A stretch of DNA of 64,000 nt from the NCBI RefSeq assembly GCF_900106065.1, contig NZ_LT629796.1, positions 5,053,501 through 5,117,500 on the forward strand, given 5' to 3'. Made by a program: the position numbers and the translations under genes. Source of the stretch: Pseudomonas mandelii. Its GTDB lineage: Bacteria; Pseudomonadota; Gammaproteobacteria; Pseudomonadales; Pseudomonadaceae. Below are positions 36,916 to 46,291 of this stretch, one piece after another (position 1 is the stretch's first letter; the number at the start of each line of letters is the position of its first letter). Below the pieces are notes generated by a model. The model had not been told where the DNA came from. It ran no database searches and saw only the letters and a list, made by a program, of their open reading frames with translations.

Positions 36916-38492
36916 TGCACGAGGCGCGGTAAGGACCAGTTGCTGTGCGGATTGGTGGGTTCCACGTTCTGATCGTTGATCACCAACAGCACCGGCAAGC
37001 CCAGTTCGTGGGTGATTTGCGCTGGGTGTTTGAAACGGTGATCGAAGAACTCACGCACGTAGACCAGGGCAATCGCCAGCAAGAGACCGGTGAACAAGCC
37101 GAACGGAATGATCAGCATCGGTTTCGGGAACGCCGCTTCGGTGGGCTCATACGGCGGGCTGAGCACCCGTGCGTTGGACAGGTCGTTGTCCAGCGAACGT
37201 GCGCTGCTGCTTTCGGCGAAGCGTTGGGCATAGGTCGAGAACGCCGCGTGCAACGCGTTGATCTCGGTGTCCATCTGCCGCAGCTTGCTCTGGGTTTCCT
37301 GCAACTGGTGGATGCGCTCCTTGAACTCGGCAATGCGCTTGGTTTTCTGGTCGATCACCGAGCTGACAATCGCAAGATCAGTGTTGCGTTCCTGAATCCG
37401 GTTGCTGACCACTTTCAGAAACTGCTGACGGGTGCGGGCGATTTGCTCGCGGGTCAGCAACATAGGTTCGCTGCTTGGCTGGAAGATCGCCAGGTCGTTC
37501 ATATAGCGGCTGACCTGTGTGGTCAGGGCCTCACCCATCTGTTTGATCTCACGATCCTCGAACGCCACATTGTCCACGGTGGTGGTGAAGGTGTAGGGGA
37601 AGGTGTAGTCGTTGAGTTTCGAGTTGCTCGCTGCGGCCAGGCTGGTTTTCAGGTAGTCGAGCCAGCGTTGGCTTTGCAGCAGGCGATCGCGGTACAGGTT
37701 GAGCGCCTGCTCCTCGGTGTTGATGGCATTGAGGCGGAAGGTGATTTCTTCCTTCGGATCGGACGAGCCGACCGCTTCAAGCAAGCCCAGCCGAGTGCCT
37801 TCCAGGCCATCGAGACGCACCTGGTATTGCTTCTTCTTGGTTTCGTAGAACGACTGCGGCAAATCGATCGATTGCAGTGCCTGACGGCTCGTCAGGTAGT
37901 TCTGCAGCAAGGCTGCAACGAAATTGGTGCCTTGGGTTGGATTGTCGAAGCTGTAGATGATGGAGATCACGTTGGAGCCTGGCAGGGTCTCGATTTTCAG
38001 ACTGTCGATCGCCTGTTGGGTCAGGGCATCCAGCGCCGTGTCGCGTACCGGGTCGGTTTCCAGGCCCAGGGTGGCTTTCATCGGGTTGATCACGTATTCA
38101 CGCAGCGGCGTGGTCACGTACTGCTTGAACGGCTGGGTCACCAGTTTGTTGAAAACGCCAGGGGTAGGCGTGTACTCACCCTTGTCGCGCAACTCGCTGA
38201 TGGTCTGCCGGATCAACGCCGGCGAGCGCAGGATATTGCTCTCGGTTTCCATGTCCGCCAGGGACGGTGGAATGAACGAGGCGTTCTCCTGGTTGAGGGA
38301 GGTTGTGGCGTCTCCCTGTGAGAGTTTTTTGGACTGCACGATCACCTGGGCGGTGATATCGAAGCTCTGTTTGAGCATCAGCGGCAGGACCAGCGCGATC
38401 ACTGCAAAGACCAGGAAGACTCGTTTCACCAACTGCTTGTTGGCGAAAAAGATCCTGAAGAACTCGTGCAGGTAGTTTTCCTTTGGATTCAT
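36900..38492 (-). CDS. Wzz/GumC-type chain-length regulator (polysaccharide co-polymerase)
   Basis: 530 residues: TM at about 25-43, a long periplasmic region with coiled-coil helices (about 200-450) and TM2 at about 465-485 preceded by PPYEPTEAAFPKP, the usual Pro-rich stretch. There is no C-terminal kinase domain; the separate ATPase at 39558 supplies it. Controls polymer length together with the Wza-like export lipoprotein. Confidence 0.87.
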   Translation of the reverse strand: MNPKENYLHEFFRIFFANKQLVKRVFLVFAVIALVLPLMLKQSFDITAQVIVQSKKLSQGDATTSLNQENASFIPPSLADMETESNILRSPALIRQTISELRDKGEYTPTPGVFNKLVTQPFKQYVTTPLREYVINPMKATLGLETDPVRDTALDALTQQAIDSLKIETLPGSNVISIIYSFDNPTQGTNFVAALLQNYLTSRQALQSIDLPQSFYETKKKQYQVRLDGLEGTRLGLLEAVGSSDPKEEITFRLNAINTEEQALNLYRDRLLQSQRWLDYLKTSLAAASNSKLNDYTFPYTFTTTVDNVAFEDREIKQMGEALTTQVSRYMNDLAIFQPSSEPMLLTREQIARTRQQFLKVVSNRIQERNTDLAIVSSVIDQKTKRIAEFKERIHQLQETQSKLRQMDTEINALHAAFSTYAQRFAESSSARSLDNDLSNARVLSPPYEPTEAAFPKPMLIIPFGLFTGLLLAIALVYVREFFDHRFKHPAQITHELGLPVLLVINDQNVEPTNPHSNWSLPRLVHWVRN

Positions 38493-38509
38493 GGTCGGTC
38501 ACCTGAGAG

Positions 38510-39535
38510 TTAGTTGCTGTCACTGTCTTTGTTGTCGACGCGGTAGCCGAAGCTGAAGCCCACGCCCTGGAACAACACCACGTCTGCCAGTTGCCGCGCG
38601 AGCTCACCGGCGCTCGCCAGTTTGGTCTTCGGCACATAGAGCATGTCGTCCGGTTGCAGGTACGCAATCTGCGACGCATCGCCGGCCAAAGCCTTTTCGA
38701 CGTCGTAGCGCACGGCCTGCACCTGGTTGCCATTGCGGCGCATGATCATCACCGAATCGAGCCGCGCCTTGGTGTTGCTGCCACGGGCCAGGGTCAGCGC
38801 TTCAAGCACCGAGACTGGCCGGCGAATCGGGTAGGACCCCGGTTGGCCAACTTCGCCCAGCACATAGATTTCGTTACCCGCCGTGGACTTCAGCAGCACG
38901 TCGACGGTCATCCGCCCCGGCAGCTTCGCGTAGCGTTGGTTGAGGAAGGTTTCCAGTTGATTGACGGTCATGCCTTGCAGCGGCACGGCGCCGATTTCCG
39001 GGAAGCTGGCGTAACCGTCGGTGCCCACGGTGATCTCCCGGCTCATGCCGGTAGCGGGGTGGTTCAGGGCACTTTTGAGGTTCGACTCGTTGCTCAGCGG
39101 GCTGATGACCTGCACGGACAACTGGTTGCGGTTAGGCTGGAACAGCTGTTTGCGCTGGTAGGCGCGCTGGATTTCCTCACGCGCCTGTTCGGACGTCAGC
39201 CCGGCGATTTTCACCGAGGTGTTGGCGCCCGGCAGTTCAATGGTGCCATCGGGCAGCACCAGTTGATTGCCGTTGAGCTGGCTGGCAGCGGTGAAGTTCA
39301 GGCCGATCTGGTCGCCGGACTGGATGCGGTAGGCGTCCGAGCCGCTGGTGCTGATGTGAAAGATCACGTCCAGCACATCCTGTGGCCGCAAGGTCTGTTC
39401 GACCTTGGGCATGTCAGTGGCCTGGGCGTTGGCCGGTGAGGCCGTGAGGATATTCACCGGCATGTTCTGGGTTTCGGAAGTGCTGGAGCAACCTGCAAGC
39501 GGCAGCAACAGCAGGACAAGCATTTTGGCGTTCAT
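38510..39535 (-). CDS. Polysaccharide export lipoprotein (Wza/OPX family)
   Basis: 341 residues, lipobox LLPLAGCS (Cys 16), Poly_export domain with LRPQDVLDVIF and YRIQSGDQIGL, and two SLBB-like segments (IYVLGEVGQPGSYPI and later). Outer-membrane channel or its periplasmic gate for the polymer. No obvious C-terminal amphipathic pore helix, so it may need a partner barrel. Confidence 0.88.
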   Translation of the reverse strand: MNAKMLVLLLLPLAGCSSTSETQNMPVNILTASPANAQATDMPKVEQTLRPQDVLDVIFHISTSGSDAYRIQSGDQIGLNFTAASQLNGNQLVLPDGTIELPGANTSVKIAGLTSEQAREEIQRAYQRKQLFQPNRNQLSVQVISPLSNESNLKSALNHPATGMSREITVGTDGYASFPEIGAVPLQGMTVNQLETFLNQRYAKLPGRMTVDVLLKSTAGNEIYVLGEVGQPGSYPIRRPVSVLEALTLARGSNTKARLDSVMIMRRNGNQVQAVRYDVEKALAGDASQIAYLQPDDMLYVPKTKLASAGELARQLADVVLFQGVGFSFGYRVDNKDSDSN

Positions 39536-39557
39536 GTCGTCATCCTTTTCTGATTGC

Positions 39558-40205
39558 TCACAGGTTTTTGTAGAGCCATTTCGGCATGTAGTACTTGCGC
39601 CGGTTGAAGACGCTGCCGACCAGTTTCGCGCCGGCCTGGGTCAAGCGCTGAACCGCCGCCTGGGCTACTTCCCAGCGCGTGTCTTCGGAGCGCACGACCA
39701 TGATCACGCCGTCCACCTGGGTACTGATGATCATGGTGTCGGCGGCGGAATACACCGCGTCGCCGTCGATCACCACAAAGCGATACTGACTGCCGAGCTG
39801 ATCGAGCAACGGGCCCAGGCGTTCAGGGGTCAGGTGCTCGGTGCCACGCACATACCGGCCGTTGGGCAGGATGTGGAAGGGCAGGCTGGAGACGTTCACC
39901 ACGCAGTCCTGCAGCAGGGGCGGGCTCTGGGTGTTGAACAGCAGGTCGCGAAAACCGCGCTCCTTGGTCAGCCCCATCTGTTGCGTGAGGTTGGTCGATG
40001 ACTGACTGGCATCGACCAGCAACACTTCGCCGCTGCTCATTTTCGCCAGCTGACTGGCCAGCGCCAGGGCACTGGTGGTGGTGCCGGCGCCGGGGTTGGC
40101 GGCGGTCAGAAATAGGATCCGCAGATCTTGATCGAGCACGGTCGAGGTCAGGTTGGACTCGCTCGGGTTGGCAATGCTTAGGCTTTTGGCTGATGAACCG
40201 TCCAT
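39558..40205 (-). CDS. CpsD/BY-kinase-like ATPase with altered Walker A
   Basis: 215 residues with the fold of cytosolic BY-kinase domains: ILFLTAANPGAGTTTSALALASQLA (Walker A region), VLLVDAS (Walker A prime) and FVVIDGDAVYSAADTMI (Walker B), and a short C-terminus with RRKYYMPKWLYKNL that could serve as Tyr cluster. The Walker A Lys is absent (GAGTTT where GxGKTT is expected), so ATP hydrolysis and autophosphorylation may be lost. It partners the Wzz-like protein lacking a kinase domain. Confidence 0.8.
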   Translation of the reverse strand: MDGSSAKSLSIANPSESNLTSTVLDQDLRILFLTAANPGAGTTTSALALASQLAKMSSGEVLLVDASQSSTNLTQQMGLTKERGFRDLLFNTQSPPLLQDCVVNVSSLPFHILPNGRYVRGTEHLTPERLGPLLDQLGSQYRFVVIDGDAVYSAADTMIISTQVDGVIMVVRSEDTRWEVAQAAVQRLTQAGAKLVGSVFNRRKYYMPKWLYKNL

Positions 40206-40952
40206 TTAACTCGCTCCGTGGCCGCTGAATACTTTGAAGGGGGTTTTCAACAGGATCTTCAGATCAAGCAACAGGCTCTGCTCGGCGATATAGCTGAGGT
40301 CCAACTCAACGCGCTGGTCGAAGTCGATGTTGCTGCGCCCGGAGATCTGCCACAGGCCGGTCATGCCGGGGTAGATGCTCAGGCGTGCAAGGTGATTGTC
40401 CTTGTAGCGGTAGGCGTTGAACGAGGTTGGCCGCGGGCCCACCAGGCGCATGTCGCCCATCACCACATTGATCAGGTTTGGCAGCTCATCCAGGCTGCTG
40501 CGCCGCAGGAAACCACCGATGCCGGTGATGCGCGGGTCCTTGTCGATCTTGAAATCGATCGCGTCGGCTCCGTGCTTGTTCAGGTGACGCAGGGATTCTT
40601 TGAGCTCCTCGGCGTTGGCCACCATGGTGCGGAACTTGTACATGCCGAACATGCGACCGCGGTAGCCCGTGCGTTTCTGCACGAACATCACCGGTCCCGG
40701 GCTGCTGAATTTGATCGCCAGTGCCAGGCCCAACAAGATGGGCGAGATCAGCAGCAGAATCACCAACGCACCGAGGCAGGCGACCACGCGATTGGTGCGC
40801 GACAGCGTCCAGGGGCGACCGCCGTCACGGCCGGTCATCCAGCCACGACCCTGCATATGGATCGCGGTGTCGAGGCGCATTCGGTGCTCCGGGTCCAGGC
40901 GCTTGTCTCGGCGCATCTGTTGCATCGGCACCGTTTTTTCATGTCCAGTCAT
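40206..40952 (-). CDS. Initiating sugar transferase (ExoY/WcaJ/WbaP C-terminal type)
   Basis: 248 residues, monotopic phosphoglycosyl transferase that loads the first sugar phosphate onto undecaprenyl phosphate. N-terminal hydrophobic segment (about 55-80), then GPVMFVQKRTGYRGRMFGMYKFRTM, SLDELPNLINVVMGDMRLVGPRP and YPGMTGLWQISGRSN, all diagnostic. It lacks the multi-pass N-terminal half of WcaJ/WbaP. Overlaps the epimerase gene by 4 nt. Confidence 0.9.
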   Translation of the reverse strand: MTGHEKTVPMQQMRRDKRLDPEHRMRLDTAIHMQGRGWMTGRDGGRPWTLSRTNRVVACLGALVILLLISPILLGLALAIKFSSPGPVMFVQKRTGYRGRMFGMYKFRTMVANAEELKESLRHLNKHGADAIDFKIDKDPRITGIGGFLRRSSLDELPNLINVVMGDMRLVGPRPTSFNAYRYKDNHLARLSIYPGMTGLWQISGRSNIDFDQRVELDLSYIAEQSLLLDLKILLKTPFKVFSGHGAS

Positions 40953-42007
40953 AGAATCCTCCGCTGAAGTTCAGCCGCTAGCGGCGCGTGGGCGATAGGC
41001 AGTGGGTAGTAATCGCGGAACCAGGCGATGAAGCGCCCGAGTCCTTCATCCAGCTCGATACAAGGCTGAAATCCGGTTGCCCGAGCCAGGTCGCTGGCAT
41101 CGGCGCAGGTGTTGAGCACGTCGCCTGGCTGCAGTGGCAGCAACTCGACGAGGGCTTTTTGTCCAAGGTGTTTTTCCAGCAGCGCCAGGTAATCCTTGAG
41201 TTCCACCGGGTGCTGGCCGCCGATGTTGAAGATCCGCCACGGCGCCATGCTGCTGGCCGGGTCCGGTTGTTCACGGTCCCATTCGGCGTTGGCTTGCGGT
41301 GGACGGTCGATCAGGCGTGCGATGCTCTCGATGATGTCGTCGATGTAGGTGAAATCGCGCTGGTGTTCGCCGTAGTTGAACAACTTCAGTGGCTGCCCTT
41401 CGGCAATCGCCCGGGCGAACTGGATCGGCGACATGTCCGGCCGACCCCAGGGCCCGTACACGGTGAAAAAACGCAGGCCGGTGCAGGGAATGCCGAACAG
41501 GTGGCTGTAGCTGTGGGCCATCAGCTCGTTGGCTTTCTTGGTCGCGGCGTACAGCGACAGCGGATGGTTGACGCCGTCCTTCACCGAGTAAGGCGTGTGT
41601 TGGTTGGCGCCATACACCGAACTGGACGAGGCGTAGACCAGGTGCTTGACCGGGTGGTTGCGGCAGCTTTCGAGAATGTTGAGGAACCCGCTCAAATTGC
41701 TGTCGAGGTAAGCCCGTGGGTTCTCCAGGGAGTAACGCACCCCGGCCTGGGCCGCGAGATGAATCACCACCTCGGGCTTTTCACGGACAAACAGGGCCTC
41801 GATGGCAGGACCGTCGGCCAGGTCAACCGTCGCGAGCTGGAAAGCGCCAACCTGCTCCTGCACCCAATTCACGCGGTCGTGTTTGAGTTGCGGGTCGTAG
41901 TAATCATTGAAATTGTCGAGGCCGAACACCTGGTGCCCGTCACGGATCAACCGCAACACGCAATGGGCACCAATGAAACCGGCCGCTCCGGTGACGAGAA
42001 TCTTCAT
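40949..42007 (-). CDS. NAD-dependent UDP-glucuronate 4-epimerase-like protein
   Basis: 352-residue extended SDR: GAAGFIG near the N-terminus, YASSSSVYG, the catalytic YAATKKAN (Tyr-x-x-x-Lys) and FFTVYGPWGRPDM, the last typical of the LpsL/CapI group that converts UDP-GlcA to UDP-GalA. Following a UDP-glucose dehydrogenase, that reaction fits well. A different UDP-sugar 4-epimerase activity cannot be excluded. Confidence 0.85.
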   Translation of the reverse strand: MKILVTGAAGFIGAHCVLRLIRDGHQVFGLDNFNDYYDPQLKHDRVNWVQEQVGAFQLATVDLADGPAIEALFVREKPEVVIHLAAQAGVRYSLENPRAYLDSNLSGFLNILESCRNHPVKHLVYASSSSVYGANQHTPYSVKDGVNHPLSLYAATKKANELMAHSYSHLFGIPCTGLRFFTVYGPWGRPDMSPIQFARAIAEGQPLKLFNYGEHQRDFTYIDDIIESIARLIDRPPQANAEWDREQPDPASSMAPWRIFNIGGQHPVELKDYLALLEKHLGQKALVELLPLQPGDVLNTCADASDLARATGFQPCIELDEGLGRFIAWFRDYYPLPIAHAPLAAELQRRIL

Positions 42008-43356
42008 GGCCGCGGCGCCTCGGGAACGATGTGCCGCAGGCCGATGCCGCTGTAGTGCAAACCGGCGGCCGCCACCTGTTCCGGGTTGTAGAGGTTGCGA
42101 CCGTCGACGATCACCCGCGAACGCAGTTTGCTTGCCAGCAATTCAAAGTCGACCACGCGGAAGTTTTTCCACTCGGTGCAGATCACCAAGGCGTCGGCGT
42201 CCTCCAGCGTGTCGTCGCGGGTGGCGCACAGGTGCAGGTCATTGCGGTAGCCGTAGATGCGTCGGCATTCGGACATGGCTTCCGGGTCATAGGCCTGCAC
42301 GCTCGCGCCTTCAGCCCATAACGCATCCATCAGGTAACGGCTGGGGGCTTCGCGCATGTCATCGGTGTTGGGCTTGAACGCCAGGCCCCAGATCGCGATG
42401 GATTTGCCGGCCAGCCCATCGGGGAATTGTGCTTTGAGTTTGCTAAAGAGAATGTGGCGTTGGCTGTCGTTGACGTCGGTGACGCTACGCAGCAAGCGCA
42501 GCGGCATGCCGTTGTGTTCGGCGGTATGCAGCAGGGCGCGCAGATCCTTGGGGAAGCACGAGCCACCGAAACCGCAACCTGGGTAGATGAAGTGGTAACC
42601 GATGCGTGGGTCCGAACCGATGCCTTTGCGAACCGCTTCGATATCGGCCCCCAGCAGCTCGGTGAGGTTCGCCAGTTCGTTCATGAAGCTGATGCGCGTG
42701 GCGAGCATCGCGTTGGCCGCGTATTTGGTCAGCTCGGCACTGCGGTTGTCCATGAACATGAGCTTTTCATGGTTGCGGCAGAACGGCGCATAGAGCTCGC
42801 TGAGCTGGCCGCGGGCTTCCTCGTCGTCGGTGCCGACGATGATCCGGTCCGGGCGCATGCAATCGGCGAGGGCGCTGCCTTCCTTGAGAAACTCGGGGTT
42901 GGAGACCACCCGCACATTGAGGGTGCTCTTGCCGCGACGAAGCAGTTCTTCGTGGGCGGTGGCGGCCACTTGGTCCGCGGTGCCGACCGGCACGGTGGAC
43001 TTGATGATCAGGGTGCGATCGGCCTCCATGTAACTGGCGATCTGGCGGGCCACATTCAGTACGTGACTGAGGTCGGCCGACCCGTCTTCATCGGCGGGCG
43101 TGCCGACGGCGATGAAAATCAGCTCGGCGTGTTCGACCGCATCGCTGGCCTGGGTCGTGAACAGCAAACGGCCGGCCTTGATGTTCTCTTCCAGCGTACC
43201 GGATAACCCCGGTTCGCTGATCGGCGGCACGGCCTGTTGCAATTGCTTGATCTTGTTGGGATCGATGTCGACACATAAGACACGATGTCCGACATCGGCC
43301 AGTGCCGCTGCTTGTATCAGGCCGACGTAGCCCGTACCAAATACGCTCACGTCCAT
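42004..43356 (-). CDS. ugd: UDP-glucose 6-dehydrogenase
   Basis: 450 residues, makes UDP-glucuronate from UDP-glucose. NAD site FGTGYVGLIQA at the N-terminus, the catalytic Cys in GCGFGGSCFPKD (about 260-270), and WGLAFKPNTDDMREAPS in the third domain. First gene of the exopolysaccharide operon; overlaps the epimerase by 4 nt. Confidence 0.93.
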   Translation of the reverse strand: MDVSVFGTGYVGLIQAAALADVGHRVLCVDIDPNKIKQLQQAVPPISEPGLSGTLEENIKAGRLLFTTQASDAVEHAELIFIAVGTPADEDGSADLSHVLNVARQIASYMEADRTLIIKSTVPVGTADQVAATAHEELLRRGKSTLNVRVVSNPEFLKEGSALADCMRPDRIIVGTDDEEARGQLSELYAPFCRNHEKLMFMDNRSAELTKYAANAMLATRISFMNELANLTELLGADIEAVRKGIGSDPRIGYHFIYPGCGFGGSCFPKDLRALLHTAEHNGMPLRLLRSVTDVNDSQRHILFSKLKAQFPDGLAGKSIAIWGLAFKPNTDDMREAPSRYLMDALWAEGASVQAYDPEAMSECRRIYGYRNDLHLCATRDDTLEDADALVICTEWKNFRVVDFELLASKLRSRVIVDGRNLYNPEQVAAAGLHYSGIGLRHIVPEAPRP

Positions 43357-43744
43357 ATTGGCGTGCCTCGTAAGACGGTTGAAAGAACTGAAATAAGACT
43401 GTCAAAAGGGGTATAGCCCAGCGTTGGGAAAACGTGTCAGCAAAATGACATGTTGCGCAGCTATAACAGCCCCATTTTTGGGGCGTTTTGCCATCAAGTG
43501 CTTGCCACTGCTGGATTTGCCGCGGTTTTGACGGGTTTTTCACAATTCGAAGAAAACGATAAACGGTCGTAGGGCTTGAAACACAAGGGTTGTAGCCGGT
43601 CAGGTGTGTCAGATTTGAGTCAACGTTTTTTTGACGCTTTGTGTAAAAACCCGACATTTCTTGCGCTTTGATGGCCCGGTGCTAGTGTCAAAAAATGGCT
43701 GACAATCTATTGGCCAACGGACGGCCGCGAGCATCGGAAATACT
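43357..43744. promoter_or_regulatory. Divergent control region of ugd operon and sulfatase-like gene
   Basis: 388 bases without a gene. GTCAGCAAAATGAC (43436-43449), about 80 bp upstream of the ugd start, fits the FleQ box (GTCAnTAAATTGAC) with two mismatches. TTGACA on the minus strand at about 43397-43402 could be a -35 element, but no good -10 is placed. Toward the sulfatase gene there is TTGACG at 43631-43636. Several other GTCA...TGAC pairs with a 9-base gap (43617-43633, 43688-43704) are present. Confidence 0.45.
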
Positions 43745-45442
43745 ATGATTCGATATCTCAAAGAACTGCTCTTAGTTCTCTACTTATTCAAAAATTACGA
43801 CTATTACCTGGAGCGCCTGAGCGCGTTGGGAATGGGTTTGCCGGTGCTGCTGTTTGGCGGGATGTTTATCGGGCTGACCGTGGCGCTGTTCATGACCGCG
43901 TACATTCGCCAGACGCTGATCCGTCATCTATTAGCTCTGATGATGTTTGTGTCTGCCGTGTTTTTCGATGTCTATACCCGCGTCACGGCCGACTACCTGA
44001 CCTACAGCAGCTTCGTGTCGCTGGTGTATTCCGGCGGGTTCATTCAGGAGGCGGCGTACCAGTACCGCGACGCGATCATCAGCGGGGTGGTCGGCGGCTT
44101 GCTGCTGTTGTTTGGTATCGGGCTCAAACCGCGTCGGCGAATGCCGCTGCCCGGTGCGTTGCTGGTGGCGGCGCCGGTGCTCGGAGTGCTGCTGCTCAGT
44201 GCGGTGTTGTTCGTGCGAGCCGGCGAAGGCGCCCGTGGCCTGCCGATCATGTACACGCCGCTGGCCTACTTGAACCTGTTCACCTATGAAGCCCTGCACA
44301 ACACCGTCGGCCCACGCGAGCCTGTGAGCCTGGCGCGCAACGACGCGCCGCCGGGGCACGACATCGTTCTGATCATCGACGAAAGCATTTCCGGCAACTA
44401 CCTGGACATCAACGCCCCGTTCGGTGTGCACAGCAACCTCAAGGAACCGCGCCCGGGCGTCGCGATCTTCAATTACGGTTACGCCGCGTCCATTGCCAAT
44501 TGCAGTGCCGACACCAACATCACCCTGCGGTACGGCGGCACCCGCGCCGACTACATGCGTATCAACAGCACGATGCCGTCGATCTGGCAGTACGCGAAGA
44601 AGGCCGGCCTGCGCACCGTCTACATCGATGCCCAGCGCACCGGGGGCAACTTGCAGAACCTGATGAACGACGCCGAGAAAAAGGACATCGACGAGTTTGT
44701 GCAATTCGACCAGGCCAGCGTGCGTGATCGCGACATGGCGGCCGCGGCGAAACTGATCGACCTGCTCAACGACGGCAAGCCCGAGCTGGTGGTGATCAAC
44801 AAGGTGGGCGCGCATTTTCCGGTGCATGACAAGTACCCGGATGCGTTCATGGCCTATCGTCCGACATTGCCTCGGGGGCAGTTTGTCGAGATCGCGGACA
44901 CCGGCAAGCGCGATGGTTTCAACGGTCAGCCGGATGACTGGGTGCTCTACCGCAACGCCTACAAGAACACCTTGCTGTGGAACGTCGGGGAGTTTTTCTC
45001 ACGGGTGTTTGCCCAGGCAGACATGAGCAATGCGCTGCTGATCTACACCTCGGACCATGGGCAGGACCTGCATGAACGGGGCAATCCCGGGTTGAATTTG
45101 CACTGCGGCGGTGATCCGGTGGCGGAGGAGGGCTTGGTGCCGCTGGTGGTGATTCAAGGGGATCAGTTGCGCACGCTGGATTGGCAGAAAGCGCTGGCCG
45201 CGAACAAGGATCGGTCGAGTCACTACAACATCTTCCCGACATTGTTGCAGTTGATGGGCTATGACCTGGCGGGGATCGAGGCGGTTTATGGCAAGCCGTT
45301 GAGTGTGCCGACGGCGGACGACTTTACGTTCAACTATCGGTTCAATGCGCGGCTGGGGGCGAAGCCTGAGTGGAAGTATATTGATCTGAACAGCATTGTG
45401 ACGCCTTCGCAGGCGCCTACAAATGTTGCGGTGGGGCAGTGA
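43745..45442 (+). CDS. Membrane sulfatase-like hydrolase/transferase
   Basis: 565 residues of the alkaline phosphatase superfamily. Four or five N-terminal membrane segments (to about residue 165), then a periplasmic domain: IVLIIDESISGNYLDI holds the metal ligand and likely Ser nucleophile, GAHFPVHDKYP and IYTSDHGQDLHERG carry further metal ligands. The layout is that of EptA/phosphoglycerol transferase proteins, but the nucleophile is not the usual Thr context. It probably modifies lipid A, glycans or the neighbouring polysaccharide. Confidence 0.8.
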   Translation: MIRYLKELLLVLYLFKNYDYYLERLSALGMGLPVLLFGGMFIGLTVALFMTAYIRQTLIRHLLALMMFVSAVFFDVYTRVTADYLTYSSFVSLVYSGGFIQEAAYQYRDAIISGVVGGLLLLFGIGLKPRRRMPLPGALLVAAPVLGVLLLSAVLFVRAGEGARGLPIMYTPLAYLNLFTYEALHNTVGPREPVSLARNDAPPGHDIVLIIDESISGNYLDINAPFGVHSNLKEPRPGVAIFNYGYAASIANCSADTNITLRYGGTRADYMRINSTMPSIWQYAKKAGLRTVYIDAQRTGGNLQNLMNDAEKKDIDEFVQFDQASVRDRDMAAAAKLIDLLNDGKPELVVINKVGAHFPVHDKYPDAFMAYRPTLPRGQFVEIADTGKRDGFNGQPDDWVLYRNAYKNTLLWNVGEFFSRVFAQADMSNALLIYTSDHGQDLHERGNPGLNLHCGGDPVAEEGLVPLVVIQGDQLRTLDWQKALAANKDRSSHYNIFPTLLQLMGYDLAGIEAVYGKPLSVPTADDFTFNYRFNARLGAKPEWKYIDLNSIVTPSQAPTNVAVGQ

Positions 45443-45467
45443 GGTTTTTGGTTGACTGATCCGGCCT

Positions 45468-45543
45468 CATCGCGAGCAGCTCGCTCCTGCAGGGGTGTCT
45501 GTCGTTCACAAGTCCCCTGTGGGAGTGAGCCTGCTCGCGATGG
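45468..45543. repeat. Inverted REP pair
   Basis: ATCGCGAGCAGCTCGCTCCTG and TGGGAGTGAGCCTGCTCGCGAT face each other in the intergenic space before the ABC transporter. Same class as the 22.5-kb array; the left arm has lost two bases. Confidence 0.85.
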
Positions 45544-45621
45544 CGTCAGCCAGATCAGAGAGAAGTTTTCGGATGTACTCTCGGCTATCCTAGGCGCTCT
45601 GACTTCAGCGAGCCTCCCTTC

Positions 45622-46290
45622 ATGCTTCAGGTCCAAGGCGTCTTCAAAAGCTACGCCACTCCGCAAGGTCCTTTGCCGGTGCTGCAAGGTGTCGACCTGA
45701 CATTGAAACCCGGCAGCAGCCTGGCGCTGATGGGTGAGTCGGGCAGTGGCAAGAGCACCTTGCTGCACTTGATCGCCGGCCTCGACAAGGTCGATCGCGG
45801 CAGCATTCAAAGCGGCGAGCATCGGCTGGACCAGATGAACGAAGGGCAGCTGGCGAACTGGCGACGGACTGAAATCGGCCTGGTGTTCCAGCAGTTCAAC
45901 CTGATCGGCAGCTTGCGGGTCGAGGACAATCTGGCTTTTCAGGCACGCCTGGCCGGGCGGCATGATCCGCGCTGGCAGGCGCACCTGGTGCAGCGGCTGG
46001 GCTTGAGTGATTTGCTGCGGCGTTACCCGGAGCAGCTCTCCGGTGGGCAACAGCAGCGAGTCGCTTTGGGCCGCGCCCTGGCGTCGAAGCCCAAATTGTT
46101 GCTGGCCGACGAGCCCACCGGCAGCCTCGATGAAGCCACCAGCGATGAAGTGTTGAAGTTGTTGCTGGAATTGCTCGACGACAGTCCGACCACCTTGTTG
46201 ATGGTCACGCATAGTCATCGCGTTGCCGCACGGCTGGCGGAGAAAGTGGTGCTGCATCGCGGCCGTCTGGCTGGCGCGGGCGAACACTGA
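45622..46290 (+). CDS. ABC transporter ATPase (AttE/LolD/MacB family)
   Basis: 222 residues: Walker A GESGSGKST, Q-loop VFQQFNLI, signature LSGGQQQR, Walker B LLLADEPTGSLDE and a switch His (VTHSHR). This subtype pairs with FtsX-domain permeases acting on periplasmic or outer-membrane lipoproteins. The permease gene starts 1 nt after the stop. Confidence 0.9.
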   Translation: MLQVQGVFKSYATPQGPLPVLQGVDLTLKPGSSLALMGESGSGKSTLLHLIAGLDKVDRGSIQSGEHRLDQMNEGQLANWRRTEIGLVFQQFNLIGSLRVEDNLAFQARLAGRHDPRWQAHLVQRLGLSDLLRRYPEQLSGGQQQRVALGRALASKPKLLLADEPTGSLDEATSDEVLKLLLELLDDSPTTLLMVTHSHRVAARLAEKVVLHRGRLAGAGEH

Positions 46291-46291
46291 G

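Noticed and set aside
43617..43704. Other GTCA...TGAC pairs as FleQ sites
   Set aside because: The gap is 9 bases rather than 6, so they do not fit the consensus.
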